Positions 1-7,182 of a stretch of DNA of 13,409 nt are shown here, piece by piece. The position numbers and the translations under genes were made by a program. Below the pieces are notes generated by a model. The model ran no database searches, was not told where the DNA came from, and was given only the letters and a program-made list of their open reading frames with translations. How positions within the stretch are numbered: the first letter of the stretch is position 1; each line of letters opens with the position of its first letter. This DNA comes from Spirochaetales bacterium (GTDB taxonomy: Bacteria; Spirochaetota; Spirochaetia; Sphaerochaetales; Sphaerochaetaceae), in contig JALFCJ010000133.1 in the NCBI GenBank assembly GCA_022771185.1, positions 1 through 13,409 of the forward strand, given 5' to 3'.

Positions 1-462
1 TCCCGGTACCCAGCTGTTTAGGACTTTGTAGCCAAATACTGTGAAGTCTGCTGTCATTGGAACGATTTCCTCGGCAACAGGTTCTACTACTTCTTCCTTT
101 GCTGGTTCCTCGACGACTTCTACTGGAGAGATGAGCATAGCAACGTACTCTTCGATGTCGCTCTTGTACTGTGCAATATATCCTGATGGATCCACAGCTT
201 CCGGATATGTAAGGACAAAGCCGTCCGGGGCGAACTCGATGGCAACGTTATCAAGGAGGAAGTCTCCATACTTTCCAATCTCATACTCTGCAAAGCCCTT
301 TACGTCTGATTCATATAGGAGTCCCTTTGTCTCGGAGACGGATGTAAATGTTCCCGGTACCCAGCTGTTGAGGACTTTGTAGCCAAATACTGTGAAGTCT
401 GCTGTCATTGGAACGATTTCTTCGGCAACAGGTTCTACTACTTCTTCCTTTGCTGGTTCCTC
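1..462 (-). repeat. near-identical 111-bp direct repeats, period 351 bp, inside the tandem-domain gene
   Basis: Positions 1-111 and 352-462 match with two differences that I can see (19 versus 370, and 70 versus 421). Both fall at third codon positions and are silent (Leu CTA/CTC and Glu GAG/GAA). The period of 351 bp is exactly 117 codons, so copies can be gained or lost without breaking the frame. The matching block covers the inter-domain linker and the first strand-rich part of the domain. Outside it the earlier copy is much more diverged. Such identity suggests recent duplication or gene conversion. Confidence 0.85.
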
Positions 463-1116
463 AACAATTTCCTCCACAGGAGCAATCAATGCAGCATACT
501 CTTCAATGTCATTTTTGTAATATGGCATCAAGATTTCAGGGTCGATAGCAGATGGATACTCAATCTTTATTGTTCCTGTTGAAGCAATGATCTTCAAAAC
601 TGTCTCTTCATCCATGTAGCTAAGATATTTATCTGCCTCATATCTGACAAATGCCATTACATCTTCTTTAGAGAATCTTTCTTTCGCGTTGGATGTAGAA
701 ACAAATAAACCATTACTCCAACTATTCTGGACCGTTATTCCACAGACATCGAAAGAGACTTCTCCTGTGGAGTACTCTGGCTCTTCACTAGCAATAACTT
801 CTTTTATTGGTTCTTCATCTACAGGGACCACCGGTTCCTCTACTATAGTTTCAAGTTCTTTTACTTCTTCAACTACAACAGGGGATTCCTCTTTAGGTTC
901 TTCCTTTGATACTGCAACTGGTTCCTCTTTCTTCTCTTCCTTTACTTCTGTTACAACAGGCACAGGCTGAACTACAGGTTCAGGCTCTGCACTCTTATTT
1001 TTCTTTCCCAAAAGAACACAGAGAAGGATTATAAGTATGATTACAAGTAGTGTTACGCCACCTGTTATTCTTCTAGCTTTATCTGACCAATTTGTTCTAC
1101 TCTTCTTTTCTGCCAT
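1..1116 (-). CDS. membrane-anchored protein with Pro/Glu linker and tandem ~117-residue repeats (C-terminus beyond window)
   Basis: I do not recognise this family. The frame is open from an ATG at 1116 to the left edge, giving 372 codons with no stop. A short basic N-terminus (residues 1-16) precedes one hydrophobic helix (about 17-36), so the positive-inside rule places the rest outside the cytoplasm. Residues 42-118 form a Pro/Glu/Val/Lys linker resembling TonB-type periplasmic spacers. Tandem domains follow: a divergent copy starting near residue 120 (FDVCGITVQNSW), a second starting near 241 (FTVFGYKVLNSWVPG), and a third that has just begun at the edge. They are joined by EEPAKEEVVEP-type linkers. 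The start is supported by GAGGT 7 bases upstream. Only 9 bases separate it from the preceding gene, so the two are probably co-transcribed. A role in the cell envelope is inferred from topology alone. Confidence 0.8.
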   Translation of the reverse strand, partial: MAEKKSRTNWSDKARRITGGVTLLVIILIILLCVLLGKKNKSAEPEPVVQPVPVVTEVKEEKKEEPVAVSKEEPKEESPVVVEEVKELETIVEEPVVPVDEEPIKEVIASEEPEYSTGEVSFDVCGITVQNSWSNGLFVSTSNAKERFSKEDVMAFVRYEADKYLSYMDEETVLKIIASTGTIKIEYPSAIDPEILMPYYKNDIEEYAALIAPVEEIVEEPAKEEVVEPVAEEIVPMTADFTVFGYKVLNSWVPGTFTSVSETKGLLYESDVKGFAEYEIGKYGDFLLDNVAIEFAPDGFVLTYPEAVDPSGYIAQYKSDIEEYVAMLISPVEVVEEPAKEEVVEPVAEEIVPMTADFTVFGYKVLNSWVPG

Positions 1117-1125
1117 TTTTCAACC

Positions 1126-2148
1126 TCACTTGGCCTCATTTGCCATCTTGGCTGCATTATATTTTTCAATTAGAGAATTCAGATAATCCTGATCCACTTC
1201 CACTTTTTCACCATGAATTCTTTCAGTTTTTCTTAATTTCTCAATTACTGTTCCGTCAACTTTGTTTCTTATGTATGCATATTCATCTGATGCTCTTTCA
1301 AGAGACTCTGCAATGGAGTAGTTATAGCTGATTCTTTCTTCAATTTCAGCCAACTCTTTTGTCATAGACTCTTTTTCTGCATTCAAGCGTAAAACAGCTT
1401 CTTCTATTGCTCTTTTTGGTATAGAGAATCTTTCTAGTTTTCTCTCAAGACTCTCTTTTCTTCTCTGGAGTTTAGCATTTTCCTTTATTCTTAGGTCTGC
1501 TCCTTTTGCCGCAGTCTTGGCATATCTAGAGAGATAAGCGACAGAGAACCCCTTTTTCTTTTTATTCTCTTCTTCACTTCCATTTCTGATTATTACAAAA
1601 CCGTTTCCATCGTCTTCATCGATATCTTCGTCATCTTCGTCATCTTCGTCTTCGTCGATATCTTCGTCATCGAGGTCACCATCATTCGGTACTTCCTGTC
1701 CATCTGGCTCTGGCTCTGGCTCTGGCTCCGGTTCAGGTTCAGGTTCAGGTTCAGGTTCTGGCTCTGGCTCTGGCTCTGGCTCTGGTTCTGGTTCTGGCTC
1801 AGGAACAGCCAATGAATCTTCAGCCGTACCTGTTCTACCTCTGATAGTATCGAATAACCATAAAACGCCGGATCCAAGATACCATAAAGGATCCTTAAAG
1901 GTTTTCTTGGTTTTAGGTTCCTTCTTCTCTTCTTCCAAAGATTTCTTTGCCTCTGATAAAACAACTACATTTGCTTTTTTAGCTTCTTCAATTCGTTTTT
2001 TGTTGACTTCTTCTAAATCTATTCCATCAATTCTCTTGATAGATGAATCTTGTTTCTTAACACTTTTTTTAGGATTCTTTCTCTTTGCCCTAGTAACACT
2101 TCTGACATTGCGTTCAACAGATTTTAGCTTAACCTTCTTATTGCTCAT
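1126..2148 (-). CDS. hypothetical protein: basic N-terminus, Pro-Glu repeat, acidic tract, C-terminal coiled coil
   Basis: This 340-residue protein belongs to no family I recognise. In order it has a Lys/Arg-rich N-terminus (1-30), a charged helical stretch (45-83), a short aromatic amphipathic or hydrophobic segment (WYLGSGVLWLFDTIRG, about 89-104), a Pro-Glu dipeptide run (P(EP)16, residues 116-148), an Asp/Glu-rich tract (about 149-182), and a Lys/Glu/Arg-rich region (about 205-340) that looks like long coiled coil. There is no signal peptide. The short hydrophobic segment is borderline for membrane insertion. It lies 133 bases downstream of tilS on the same strand and only 9 bases before the tandem-domain membrane gene, so the two are likely one unit. 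A weak promoter candidate (TTGGTT, 17 bases, TATTAC; 2204-2176) lies in the gap. A structural or scaffold role is only a guess. Confidence 0.8.
   Translation of the reverse strand: MSNKKVKLKSVERNVRSVTRAKRKNPKKSVKKQDSSIKRIDGIDLEEVNKKRIEEAKKANVVVLSEAKKSLEEEKKEPKTKKTFKDPLWYLGSGVLWLFDTIRGRTGTAEDSLAVPEPEPEPEPEPEPEPEPEPEPEPEPEPEPEPEPDGQEVPNDGDLDDEDIDEDEDDEDDEDIDEDDGNGFVIIRNGSEEENKKKKGFSVAYLSRYAKTAAKGADLRIKENAKLQRRKESLERKLERFSIPKRAIEEAVLRLNAEKESMTKELAEIEERISYNYSIAESLERASDEYAYIRNKVDGTVIEKLRKTERIHGEKVEVDQDYLNSLIEKYNAAKMANEAK
1705..1803 (-). repeat. hexanucleotide (Pro-Glu) repeat, 16 units plus one codon
   Basis: On the plus strand the tract reads as sixteen 6-base units in blocks: TGGCTC x4, CGGTTC x1, AGGTTC x4, TGGCTC x4, TGGTTC x2, TGGCTC x1, then AGG. 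On the coding (minus) strand it encodes P(EP)16. The blocks of identical synonymous units indicate that the array grew by DNA slippage, not by selection on single codons. Length changes remain in frame because the unit is two codons. Confidence 0.9.
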
Positions 2149-2278
2149 TGGCTAACCCCAGGAATTAGATTCTTAGTAATATGATTTTTTATACAGAAAA
2201 CCAAAATTACCCCATTTGTTTTAGAATAAATACATTTGGTGTGTTTTTCCACAAAAATTATACTTATTTTTCTTTATA

Positions 2279-3544
2279 TTATTGAGTTACAGATACAATT
2301 ATACCTTCTTTGTTCAATAATTTATTAGACAATCTGTCTCTTCCTCCAAGGAAGGATAGAAACACAGCTTCAACTATACCGCTGTTTTCCAGAACAATGG
2401 CATATGGAAGATGGTACTCTTTCAGTAGTGAACTTATCTTTCTGATTCCATCCTTCAATTCTATCTCGTCATATCCATTTGCTTTTCTAAATACCGCTGT
2501 AGACAGAGCACTTTCAGGTATTCTTAGAGCAAGGGGGTCTAAAGAAGTGTTTGTAACTCTTATCTTAAAAGGGAAAACAGTGTCAGGGCCTCTATATGGC
2601 GTAATGAAAGAGGATGGGACAGCAATGAACTCTATTCTGTCTTTTAGGTATCGGATCACTATGTTCCCAATCTCTGTCCTTCCGCTCTTTCTTAGAGCCC
2701 CCTTAATTATCTCATTGACCAAGCCTCTTTTAATTCTTTCCTTATTACCGACAGAGGAAAGGGCCTTGAATATTACTTTTTCTCTATCCCAAGGATAAGA
2801 AGAAAGAAAAGAGTCTGAAATTATTGTGGCTCGATAGTCGCCATAGATTGTGACTTTCACCTCTTTAGAAGGAAATGATGCAACATTGGATGCTATAGAA
2901 GAAATAAGCCTCTTTTCTTTTAGATTAATTGATGGAAGGATGTTTTTTCTTATCCAATTCCTTTTATAGTTTTCGTCGCTATTTGTAGAATCTTCGGACC
3001 ATTTTAATCCAGATTCCCTTACTTTCTTTTTTATCTCTTTCTTTTCCAGCGTCAGGAGAGGACGACGGATATGCCCCTCGATTTCTCTTATGCCACCATA
3101 GCTCCAAAATGGAGAAGAAGACATCATCCTCATAATAAGAGTCTCTGTCTGATCGTCTTGATGGTGTGCGGTCAATATCCAATCAAAACCGTTTTCTTCT
3201 CTAAATCTCTCCAGGGCAGAGTATCTGAGGGACCTTGCTGCAGCTTCTGTTCCGCAGTCCTTTTCAAGGGCATATCTCTCAACAGCTCCATCACCAAGCT
3301 TAATGATATAAAACGGTATGCCAAGTTTACGGGTATTCTTTCGATTAAGAGAAATCTCTTTATCCAGTTCTTCCCTTCCTCTTATAGAGTGGTCGACATA
3401 AACGGCGACAGATCTCTTTCTCTCCTCCTCACTCATAAAGGCAATAAGAGCGAGAGAGTCGATGCCTCCGGAGAAAGCGACTACATACCTATCTTGAGGC
3501 GGAAGATTAAGGGTGAAAGGAGTTTGCCTTCTGGAGGATTTCAT
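2279..3544 (-). CDS. tilS: tRNA(Ile)-lysidine synthetase TilS
   Basis: TilS is a cytoplasmic N-type PP-loop ATPase that converts C34 of the CAU-anticodon tRNA-Ile to lysidine, which changes its identity from Met to Ile. The PP-loop SGGIDS is at residues 25-30. It is followed by the family blocks VDHSIRG, EAAARSLRY, TAHHQDDQTET, RRPLL, and the WSEDSTNSDENYKRNWIR region, in the expected order. At 421 residues it is full length, though the C-terminal half is divergent. The start at 3544 is the only Met upstream of the PP-loop. It lies inside the 3' end of pth (38-base overlap), with GAAGG upstream as ribosome-binding site. Translational coupling to pth is likely. The order L25-Pth-TilS matches what I recall from Borrelia, where ftsH follows; here ftsH is absent and a low-complexity protein follows instead. 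Confidence 0.96.
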   Translation of the reverse strand: MKSSRRQTPFTLNLPPQDRYVVAFSGGIDSLALIAFMSEEERKRSVAVYVDHSIRGREELDKEISLNRKNTRKLGIPFYIIKLGDGAVERYALEKDCGTEAAARSLRYSALERFREENGFDWILTAHHQDDQTETLIMRMMSSSPFWSYGGIREIEGHIRRPLLTLEKKEIKKKVRESGLKWSEDSTNSDENYKRNWIRKNILPSINLKEKRLISSIASNVASFPSKEVKVTIYGDYRATIISDSFLSSYPWDREKVIFKALSSVGNKERIKRGLVNEIIKGALRKSGRTEIGNIVIRYLKDRIEFIAVPSSFITPYRGPDTVFPFKIRVTNTSLDPLALRIPESALSTAVFRKANGYDEIELKDGIRKISSLLKEYHLPYAIVLENSGIVEAVFLSFLGGRDRLSNKLLNKEGIIVSVTQ

Positions 3545-4058
3545 TTATGGGCTTTCCTTCAAGTATATCCAAGACTGCTTCGGCAGCCATATCTGTGGCT
3601 TTATCGATACGAAGAGAATCAGAAGGAGAAAAACGTGATAGGACATGGTCTGGCACAGATATTCCTTCCTCTGGATGCCCTATTCCAATATAAACATGGA
3701 TAAAGTCTTCTCCCCAATATTGAATAACAGACTTTAACCCGTTGTGTCCTGCACTGCCACCCTTGAGGCGGATTCTTAGTTTTCCTGGAGGAAGATCCAT
3801 TTGGTCACAAATTACAATAAGTTTGTCACCCTCGTGAAGAAGAGAGGGGATGATCTCACCAGAGTTATTCATATAAGTTAGTGGCTCAACCAGAATATCA
3901 CTGCCGTCATTTATCTTTGCGCTTCTAAACAAGCGAAGGCAGCGCTTTTTGAGTTTAACCCCTTTCTGCGCTGCCATCTTTTCGACAGTCATGAAACCCA
4001 CATTGTGTCGGGTTCTATCATATTCAGGTCCAGGATTTCCAAGACCAAATACAAACAT
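3507..4058 (-). CDS. pth: peptidyl-tRNA hydrolase
   Basis: Pth cleaves the ester bond of peptidyl-tRNAs that drop off stalled ribosomes, recycling the tRNA in the cytoplasm. The 183-residue product starts MFVFGLGNPGPEY, the canonical N-terminus, with N8 and catalytic H18 in the RHNVGF block. LTYMNNSG, CDQMDLPPG (D85) and GGSAGHNGLKS (H105, N106) correspond to the substrate-binding and catalytic blocks of the family. An in-frame ATG at 4127 exists, but it would add 23 Gln-rich residues that lie over the end of rplY, so the start at 4058 is preferred. It begins 7 bases after the rplY stop with no clear Shine-Dalgarno sequence, suggesting coupled translation. Confidence 0.96.
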   Translation of the reverse strand: MFVFGLGNPGPEYDRTRHNVGFMTVEKMAAQKGVKLKKRCLRLFRSAKINDGSDILVEPLTYMNNSGEIIPSLLHEGDKLIVICDQMDLPPGKLRIRLKGGSAGHNGLKSVIQYWGEDFIHVYIGIGHPEEGISVPDHVLSRFSPSDSLRIDKATDMAAEAVLDILEGKPINEILQKANSFHP

Positions 4059-4065
4059 ATCAGTC

Positions 4066-4692
4066 TTATGCTGTCGGAGTAGAAGCATCTGCTGCTGCAT
4101 CTGCTGTTTCTTCTGCCTCTGGAGCATCTTCCTTGACCATCTTTACAGAAGCGATAGCCATGTCAGGATCATCAAGAAGCTTGATTACGTCTGCAACAAC
4201 CAGGTCCTTGACTCTGAATGCTTCGTTCAAGCCTACAGAAGAAACATCTGCAACGATAGACTCTGGGAGGTGTCTTGGGAAACACTCGATTTCAACTTCA
4301 TGCACAACCTGCTCCAAAACACCACCGTCTCTTACACCAGCTGGTGTTCCTGTGAGCTCGACTCTGACCTTTGTTCTCAAGAGCTGACCGAATGTGACTT
4401 CGAAGAAGTCGACATGCTGGATACAGTTCTTCAAAAGGTTTTCCTGAATATCCTTAACAAAGACTTTTCTTTCTTCGCCATCAGCAAGCTTAAGAGTGAT
4501 GAGAGTAGTTTCTGTGAACTCAATTCTCTTCATTCTGAATTCTTTTGCATCAAGTGTGACATAGAGTGGATCGACACCCTTCTTTCCGTAGACTACTGCT
4601 GGGATTCTGCCGCTTCTTACGACTCTTCTTGATCCAGCTGAACCGAAGTCTTCAGTTCTTCTAAGAGCTGAAAGTACCTTTTCGTCTGCCAT
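4066..4692 (-). CDS. rplY: 50S ribosomal protein L25 (Ctc/TL5 type)
   Basis: L25 binds 5S rRNA in the large ribosomal subunit. The 208-residue product is the long Ctc form. An N-terminal L25 domain (about 5-95) carries GRIPAVVYG and VKDIQENLLKNCIQHVDFFEV-like signatures. A C-terminal TL5 beta domain (about 100-185) contains GTPAGVRDGGVLEQ and PRHLPESI. An acidic/Ala-rich tail closes it. An upstream in-frame start at 4713 (adding MRVKENN) is rejected, because AAGGAG sits 6 bases before the ATG at 4692. It probably leads a unit with pth and tilS. A dyad and a possible promoter lie just upstream. Confidence 0.96.
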   Translation of the reverse strand: MADEKVLSALRRTEDFGSAGSRRVVRSGRIPAVVYGKKGVDPLYVTLDAKEFRMKRIEFTETTLITLKLADGEERKVFVKDIQENLLKNCIQHVDFFEVTFGQLLRTKVRVELTGTPAGVRDGGVLEQVVHEVEIECFPRHLPESIVADVSSVGLNEAFRVKDLVVADVIKLLDDPDMAIASVKMVKEDAPEAEETADAAADASTPTA

Positions 4693-4711
4693 ATTATTCT
4701 CCTTAACTCTC

Positions 4712-4746
4712 ACGGGTTATTATCCCGTTACCATTTATCGCCACAA
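4712..4746 (-). promoter_or_regulatory. candidate rplY promoter with a dyad over the -10 box
   Basis: On the minus strand TTGTGG (4746-4741) is followed after 18 bases by TAATAA (4722-4717), a fair sigma-70-like pair. The arms ACGGG/CCCGT (4712-4716 and 4724-4728) form a perfect dyad with a 7-base centre that brackets the -10 box. It could be a repressor site or, if transcription starts farther upstream, an RNA hairpin in the leader. A perfect 10-bp palindrome AAGGCGCCTT (4745-4754) overlaps the -35 side. Neither activity can be decided from sequence alone. Confidence 0.35.
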
Positions 4747-4807
4747 GGCGCCTTTGAAATGTTACATTGCATGAGAATAAAAGTAAAGGTGCTGAAAGGA
4801 AAATATC

Positions 4808-4879
4808 CAGGGCCGTGCAGAATCGAACTGCAATATGAAGAATCAAAATCTCCTGCCTTAACCGTTGGGCTACGGCCCT
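4808..4879 (-). tRNA. tRNA-Gln (anticodon TTG)
   Basis: Folded on the minus strand, the acceptor stem AGGGCCG/CGGCCCT pairs fully. The D arm is GCC/GGC. The anticodon stem GGAGA/TCTTC has one G-U pair, and the anticodon loop TTTTGAT holds anticodon TTG, which reads CAA and, by wobble, CAG. The variable loop is ATAT. The T arm TGCAG-TTCGATT-CTGCA pairs fully. The discriminator base is G, as expected for Gln. The 3' CCA is not encoded (GAT follows), so it must be added by a nucleotidyltransferase. The gene lies between ispE and rplY on their strand. Confidence 0.95.
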
Positions 4880-4884
4880 AAGAC

Positions 4885-4912
4885 GAGAAGAGACTAACAG
4901 AAATCTCTTCTC
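4885..4912 (-). other. perfect 9-bp hairpin between ispE and tRNA-Gln
   Basis: GAGAAGAGA (4885-4893) and TCTCTTCTC (4904-4912) are perfect inverted repeats with a 10-base loop, starting 8 bases after the ispE stop and ending 6 bases before the tRNA 5' end. No U-run follows on the minus strand, so it is a poor intrinsic terminator. It may be a processing or stabilising hairpin in an ispE-tRNA transcript. Confidence 0.5.
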
Positions 4913-4919
4913 TAGTCCA

Positions 4920-5723
4920 TCACATTATTTCTTTTGAGCCTATAAATTCTTTTATATTTGTGTTTATTTGCTCTCTAGAGAGAATAAACCACACACTTCC
5001 GCTTCCACTTAAGGAGGCATAATCGCCATCTGAGGTAAGAGAACTTATAGTCTTTAGCATATCCCTTCCCTCCAATAGTTCGAAATCATTTGGAAAGGAT
5101 TCTCGTATCAAGGGGAAAGAAAGAGACGGCAGCGGAGAGTATTTCATCTTTCTCTCATCTAATTTCTCATAAGCATCTTTTGTAGACACTCCGCTCCCTT
5201 GGGCCCTGAAGAGGGATATATATTTATATGGGAGATCATAGCTGAGAGGAGTAACAATCTCCCCTATTCCATTTACTCTTGCAAGCTTCTCTTCCGAGAC
5301 GAAAAAAGGGACGTCAGCTCCGATAGATTTGGAAAGAAGAACAAGATCCTCTTTATCTAAACATTTAAAGAATCGGTTTAGAAACAAGAAGACAGCTGCG
5401 GCGTCTGCGCTACCTCCTCCCAGACCTGCTTTTTCAGGTATGTGTTTTTCGATTTCTATTAAAAGATAAAAACTCTTACCTGTTTTTTCGCTATAGAGTC
5501 TTGCAGCCTTCTCCATGATATCTGTCTTTCCCTTCTCCAGATATCCCTCGTTTCCTTTAATCTCTACTCTATACTCACCCTCCTCAAGAGTGAGTGTTAG
5601 CTCATCAAAGAAAGGGATTCTGAGAAAATAAGAATCGATGTTATGGTAACCATCACTTCTTTTTTTCCCCACCCTCAGTCCTATATTTACTTTTGCAAAT
5701 GCTTTTACGTTTTCTCTGATCAT
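4920..5723 (-). CDS. ispE: 4-diphosphocytidyl-2-C-methyl-D-erythritol kinase
   Basis: IspE phosphorylates the 2-hydroxyl of CDP-methylerythritol with ATP in the MEP route to isopentenyl diphosphate. It is a GHMP-family kinase. The 267-residue product has AKVNIGL near the N-terminus (K11), the glycine-rich ATP loop PEKAGLGGGSADAAA (96-110), GADVPFF with the probable catalytic D137, and the third GHMP motif SLSGSGS (237-243). Length and motif spacing are normal. No convincing Shine-Dalgarno sequence precedes the ATG, but the N-terminus fits the family. It is transcribed divergently from the HAD gene. A weak promoter candidate (TTGGGA, 16 bases, TATATG) lies upstream. Its presence implies the MEP pathway in this organism. 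Confidence 0.95.
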   Translation of the reverse strand: MIRENVKAFAKVNIGLRVGKKRSDGYHNIDSYFLRIPFFDELTLTLEEGEYRVEIKGNEGYLEKGKTDIMEKAARLYSEKTGKSFYLLIEIEKHIPEKAGLGGGSADAAAVFLFLNRFFKCLDKEDLVLLSKSIGADVPFFVSEEKLARVNGIGEIVTPLSYDLPYKYISLFRAQGSGVSTKDAYEKLDERKMKYSPLPSLSFPLIRESFPNDFELLEGRDMLKTISSLTSDGDYASLSGSGSVWFILSREQINTNIKEFIGSKEIM

Positions 5724-5784
5724 AAGAGTCTATAGATTACCATATATTTCTTTAAGAGACAGTCCCAAAAACTGGTGTAGTAAA

Positions 5785-5812
5785 TTTATACAATTTGCTA
5801 TAGAAATATAAT
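5785..5812 (+). promoter_or_regulatory. promoter for the HAD phosphatase gene
   Basis: TTTATA (5785-5790), a 16-base spacer and a perfect TATAAT (5807-5812) lie 43 bases before the ATG at 5856, inside the AT-rich divergent gap shared with ispE. Confidence 0.55.
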
Positions 5813-5855
5813 TATTTTAGTAGCGGTTTTGTTTTTCTTATTTTATGCTTTATTC

Positions 5856-6584
5856 ATGAAGGCCAAAGCTATTATCTTCGATAAAGACGGTACACTTTTT
5901 CCTTATAATCTATGGAAGAATCCTATTAGGAAATTCTTCTCATCAGAGCTTCCTTTGTCAAAGCTTAGTCCAAGCAAAAAAGAAGCGTGCATCGATGAGT
6001 TTTCTTCTGTGGTGGGCATAAAGAAAGACGGCACACTAAACAGCAATGGACTATTTCTTAAAAGGAGCTACTTTTCATCTTTTTTCTCTTTGGTATTTAT
6101 TACTTTAAAGTATCATCTTAATCCATTTAAAAGCGCCAAAGGTTTCCTGAAGATAAAAAACAGGTGCAGATATGGATATAAAGAAGAATTGAAAAAATAT
6201 GATTTTTCACGCTTACAAAAACTATTACTTGAGTATAAGAGAAACGGTTCAAACCTAGCGGTCTTTACTAATGACACAAAAGAGTCGTTGGATATTTTCC
6301 TTTCTGTCTTTGGCAGAGGTTTTTTCTCTTTTTCCATCGATGACACATCTCTACATACAAAGCCTGATCCAAGGACAATCAAAGATTATTCAATGTTCTC
6401 TAAAATAGAAGCAAAAGACATGATGATAGTCTCAGACAGTGTAAAAGATTTAAAAATGGCCAAGAAAGCTGGGGTTGGTACAATTGTAGCCTTAGAAGGT
6501 ACAGCAGAAACAAAAGAACTAAAAAAATGGGCGGATTATGTTTTCTCGGACATAATTTCAGCCCTTTCCTTCTTTATCTCCTGA
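5856..6584 (+). CDS. HAD-superfamily hydrolase (phosphatase-like)
   Basis: This 242-residue protein has the four HAD motifs: DKDGT (nucleophile D9 and acid/base D11), VFTND (T138), the lysine in HTKPDP (K169), and IVSDSVKDLKMAKKAGV (D194, D198). The spacing suggests subfamily I with a helical cap (about residues 15-115), similar to phosphoglycolate or nucleotide phosphatases. The substrate cannot be assigned. An upstream TTG at 5829 would add nine hydrophobic residues (MFFLFYALF), but the ATG at 5856 directly precedes the beta-strand leading into the nucleophile and is preferred. No Shine-Dalgarno sequence is visible. The 3' end overlaps the convergent zinc-ribbon gene by 11 bases, without an intrinsic terminator. 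Confidence 0.88.
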   Translation: MKAKAIIFDKDGTLFPYNLWKNPIRKFFSSELPLSKLSPSKKEACIDEFSSVVGIKKDGTLNSNGLFLKRSYFSSFFSLVFITLKYHLNPFKSAKGFLKIKNRCRYGYKEELKKYDFSRLQKLLLEYKRNGSNLAVFTNDTKESLDIFLSVFGRGFFSFSIDDTSLHTKPDPRTIKDYSMFSKIEAKDMMIVSDSVKDLKMAKKAGVGTIVALEGTAETKELKKWADYVFSDIISALSFFIS

Positions 6585-7182
6585 CACTTCTTGTCTGAGC
6601 CCCGCACTTGGGACAGAATACTTTTCCATCCGTAATATGATAACCACATCTAGGGCAGTCATACTCCCCTACATCTTCTTCTACATCAACAATAGTTTCT
6701 GTAGGAACAAAGCTTTCTTGTTGTCTTTGTACTTCTTCACTCTTCTTTGCCATAAATGCCGCCACATCGATTCCTTCTTTAGTAAAGAGATTACGTCTCA
6801 GTACATAGTAGACGATGATAGAAGATAGAATGAGAATAGAGAGGGCAGAAGAAAGCACAAACACTGTATCGCCTGCACTGTAAGACAAATAGAATGTATA
6901 GGCATTATCGACAATCTGAAGTCCCAACAAAGTCCAGACTGCATATAGCCCACGCTTTTTGAATACAAGTAGGCCCCTGAAGGAAGCCATGATCAGTACT
7001 AGGTAAATAATAGTTGTTCCCAGCGATATCCAATCCCAGGTTCCTGCTCCATTTTTTGTAATGGATGCAATAATAGTAATAAGGGAATATATGTTGAGAA
7101 ACATATCCAAAGGAAGTACCACAGCGGCATAAATTCTATGAAACTTCAAAGGAGTGTTTTTAAGGTCTAAATATTTCTTCAT
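6574..7182 (-). CDS. four-helix membrane protein with C-terminal zinc ribbon
   Basis: The 202-residue product has four hydrophobic helices (about 17-40, 51-69, 77-99 and 106-128). A charged linker follows, then a C-terminal zinc ribbon, CPRCG-x10-CPKCG, with C176, C179, C190 and C193. With an even helix count both ends lie on the same side, probably the cytoplasm, given KKRG between helices 2 and 3 and LRRN after helix 4. I cannot assign a function; small integral membrane proteins with a zinc ribbon are common unknowns. A GTG start at 7218 would lie inside the tyrS terminator stem, so the ATG at 7182, just after its U-rich tail, is preferred. No Shine-Dalgarno sequence is visible. The source of its transcript is unclear: read-through of the terminator, or a promoter inside tyrS. 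Confidence 0.82.
   Translation of the reverse strand: MKKYLDLKNTPLKFHRIYAAVVLPLDMFLNIYSLITIIASITKNGAGTWDWISLGTTIIYLVLIMASFRGLLVFKKRGLYAVWTLLGLQIVDNAYTFYLSYSAGDTVFVLSSALSILILSSIIVYYVLRRNLFTKEGIDVAAFMAKKSEEVQRQQESFVPTETIVDVEEDVGEYDCPRCGYHITDGKVFCPKCGAQTRSVRR

Noticed and set aside
1705..1803. CRISPR-like array
   Set aside because: The units are 6 bases with no spacers and are in frame in a protein gene.
1593..1964. Alternative-frame reading frame with Ser/Gln and Asn/Gln repeats
   Set aside because: It is a by-product of the hexanucleotide tract; the Pro-Glu frame is longer, has coherent flanking sequence and fits the operon.
2215..2260. Intrinsic terminator after tilS
   Set aside because: Only a weak GTG/CAC hairpin with an AT-rich surround is visible; not convincing enough to list.
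4059..4127. Longer Pth with a Gln-rich N-terminus
   Set aside because: The added residues are an out-of-frame reading of the rplY 3' end; Pth proteins begin at the MFVFGLGNPG block.
5829..5855. TTG start for the HAD protein
   Set aside because: It would add a hydrophobic nonapeptide before the family start and leave a very short leader after the TATAAT box.
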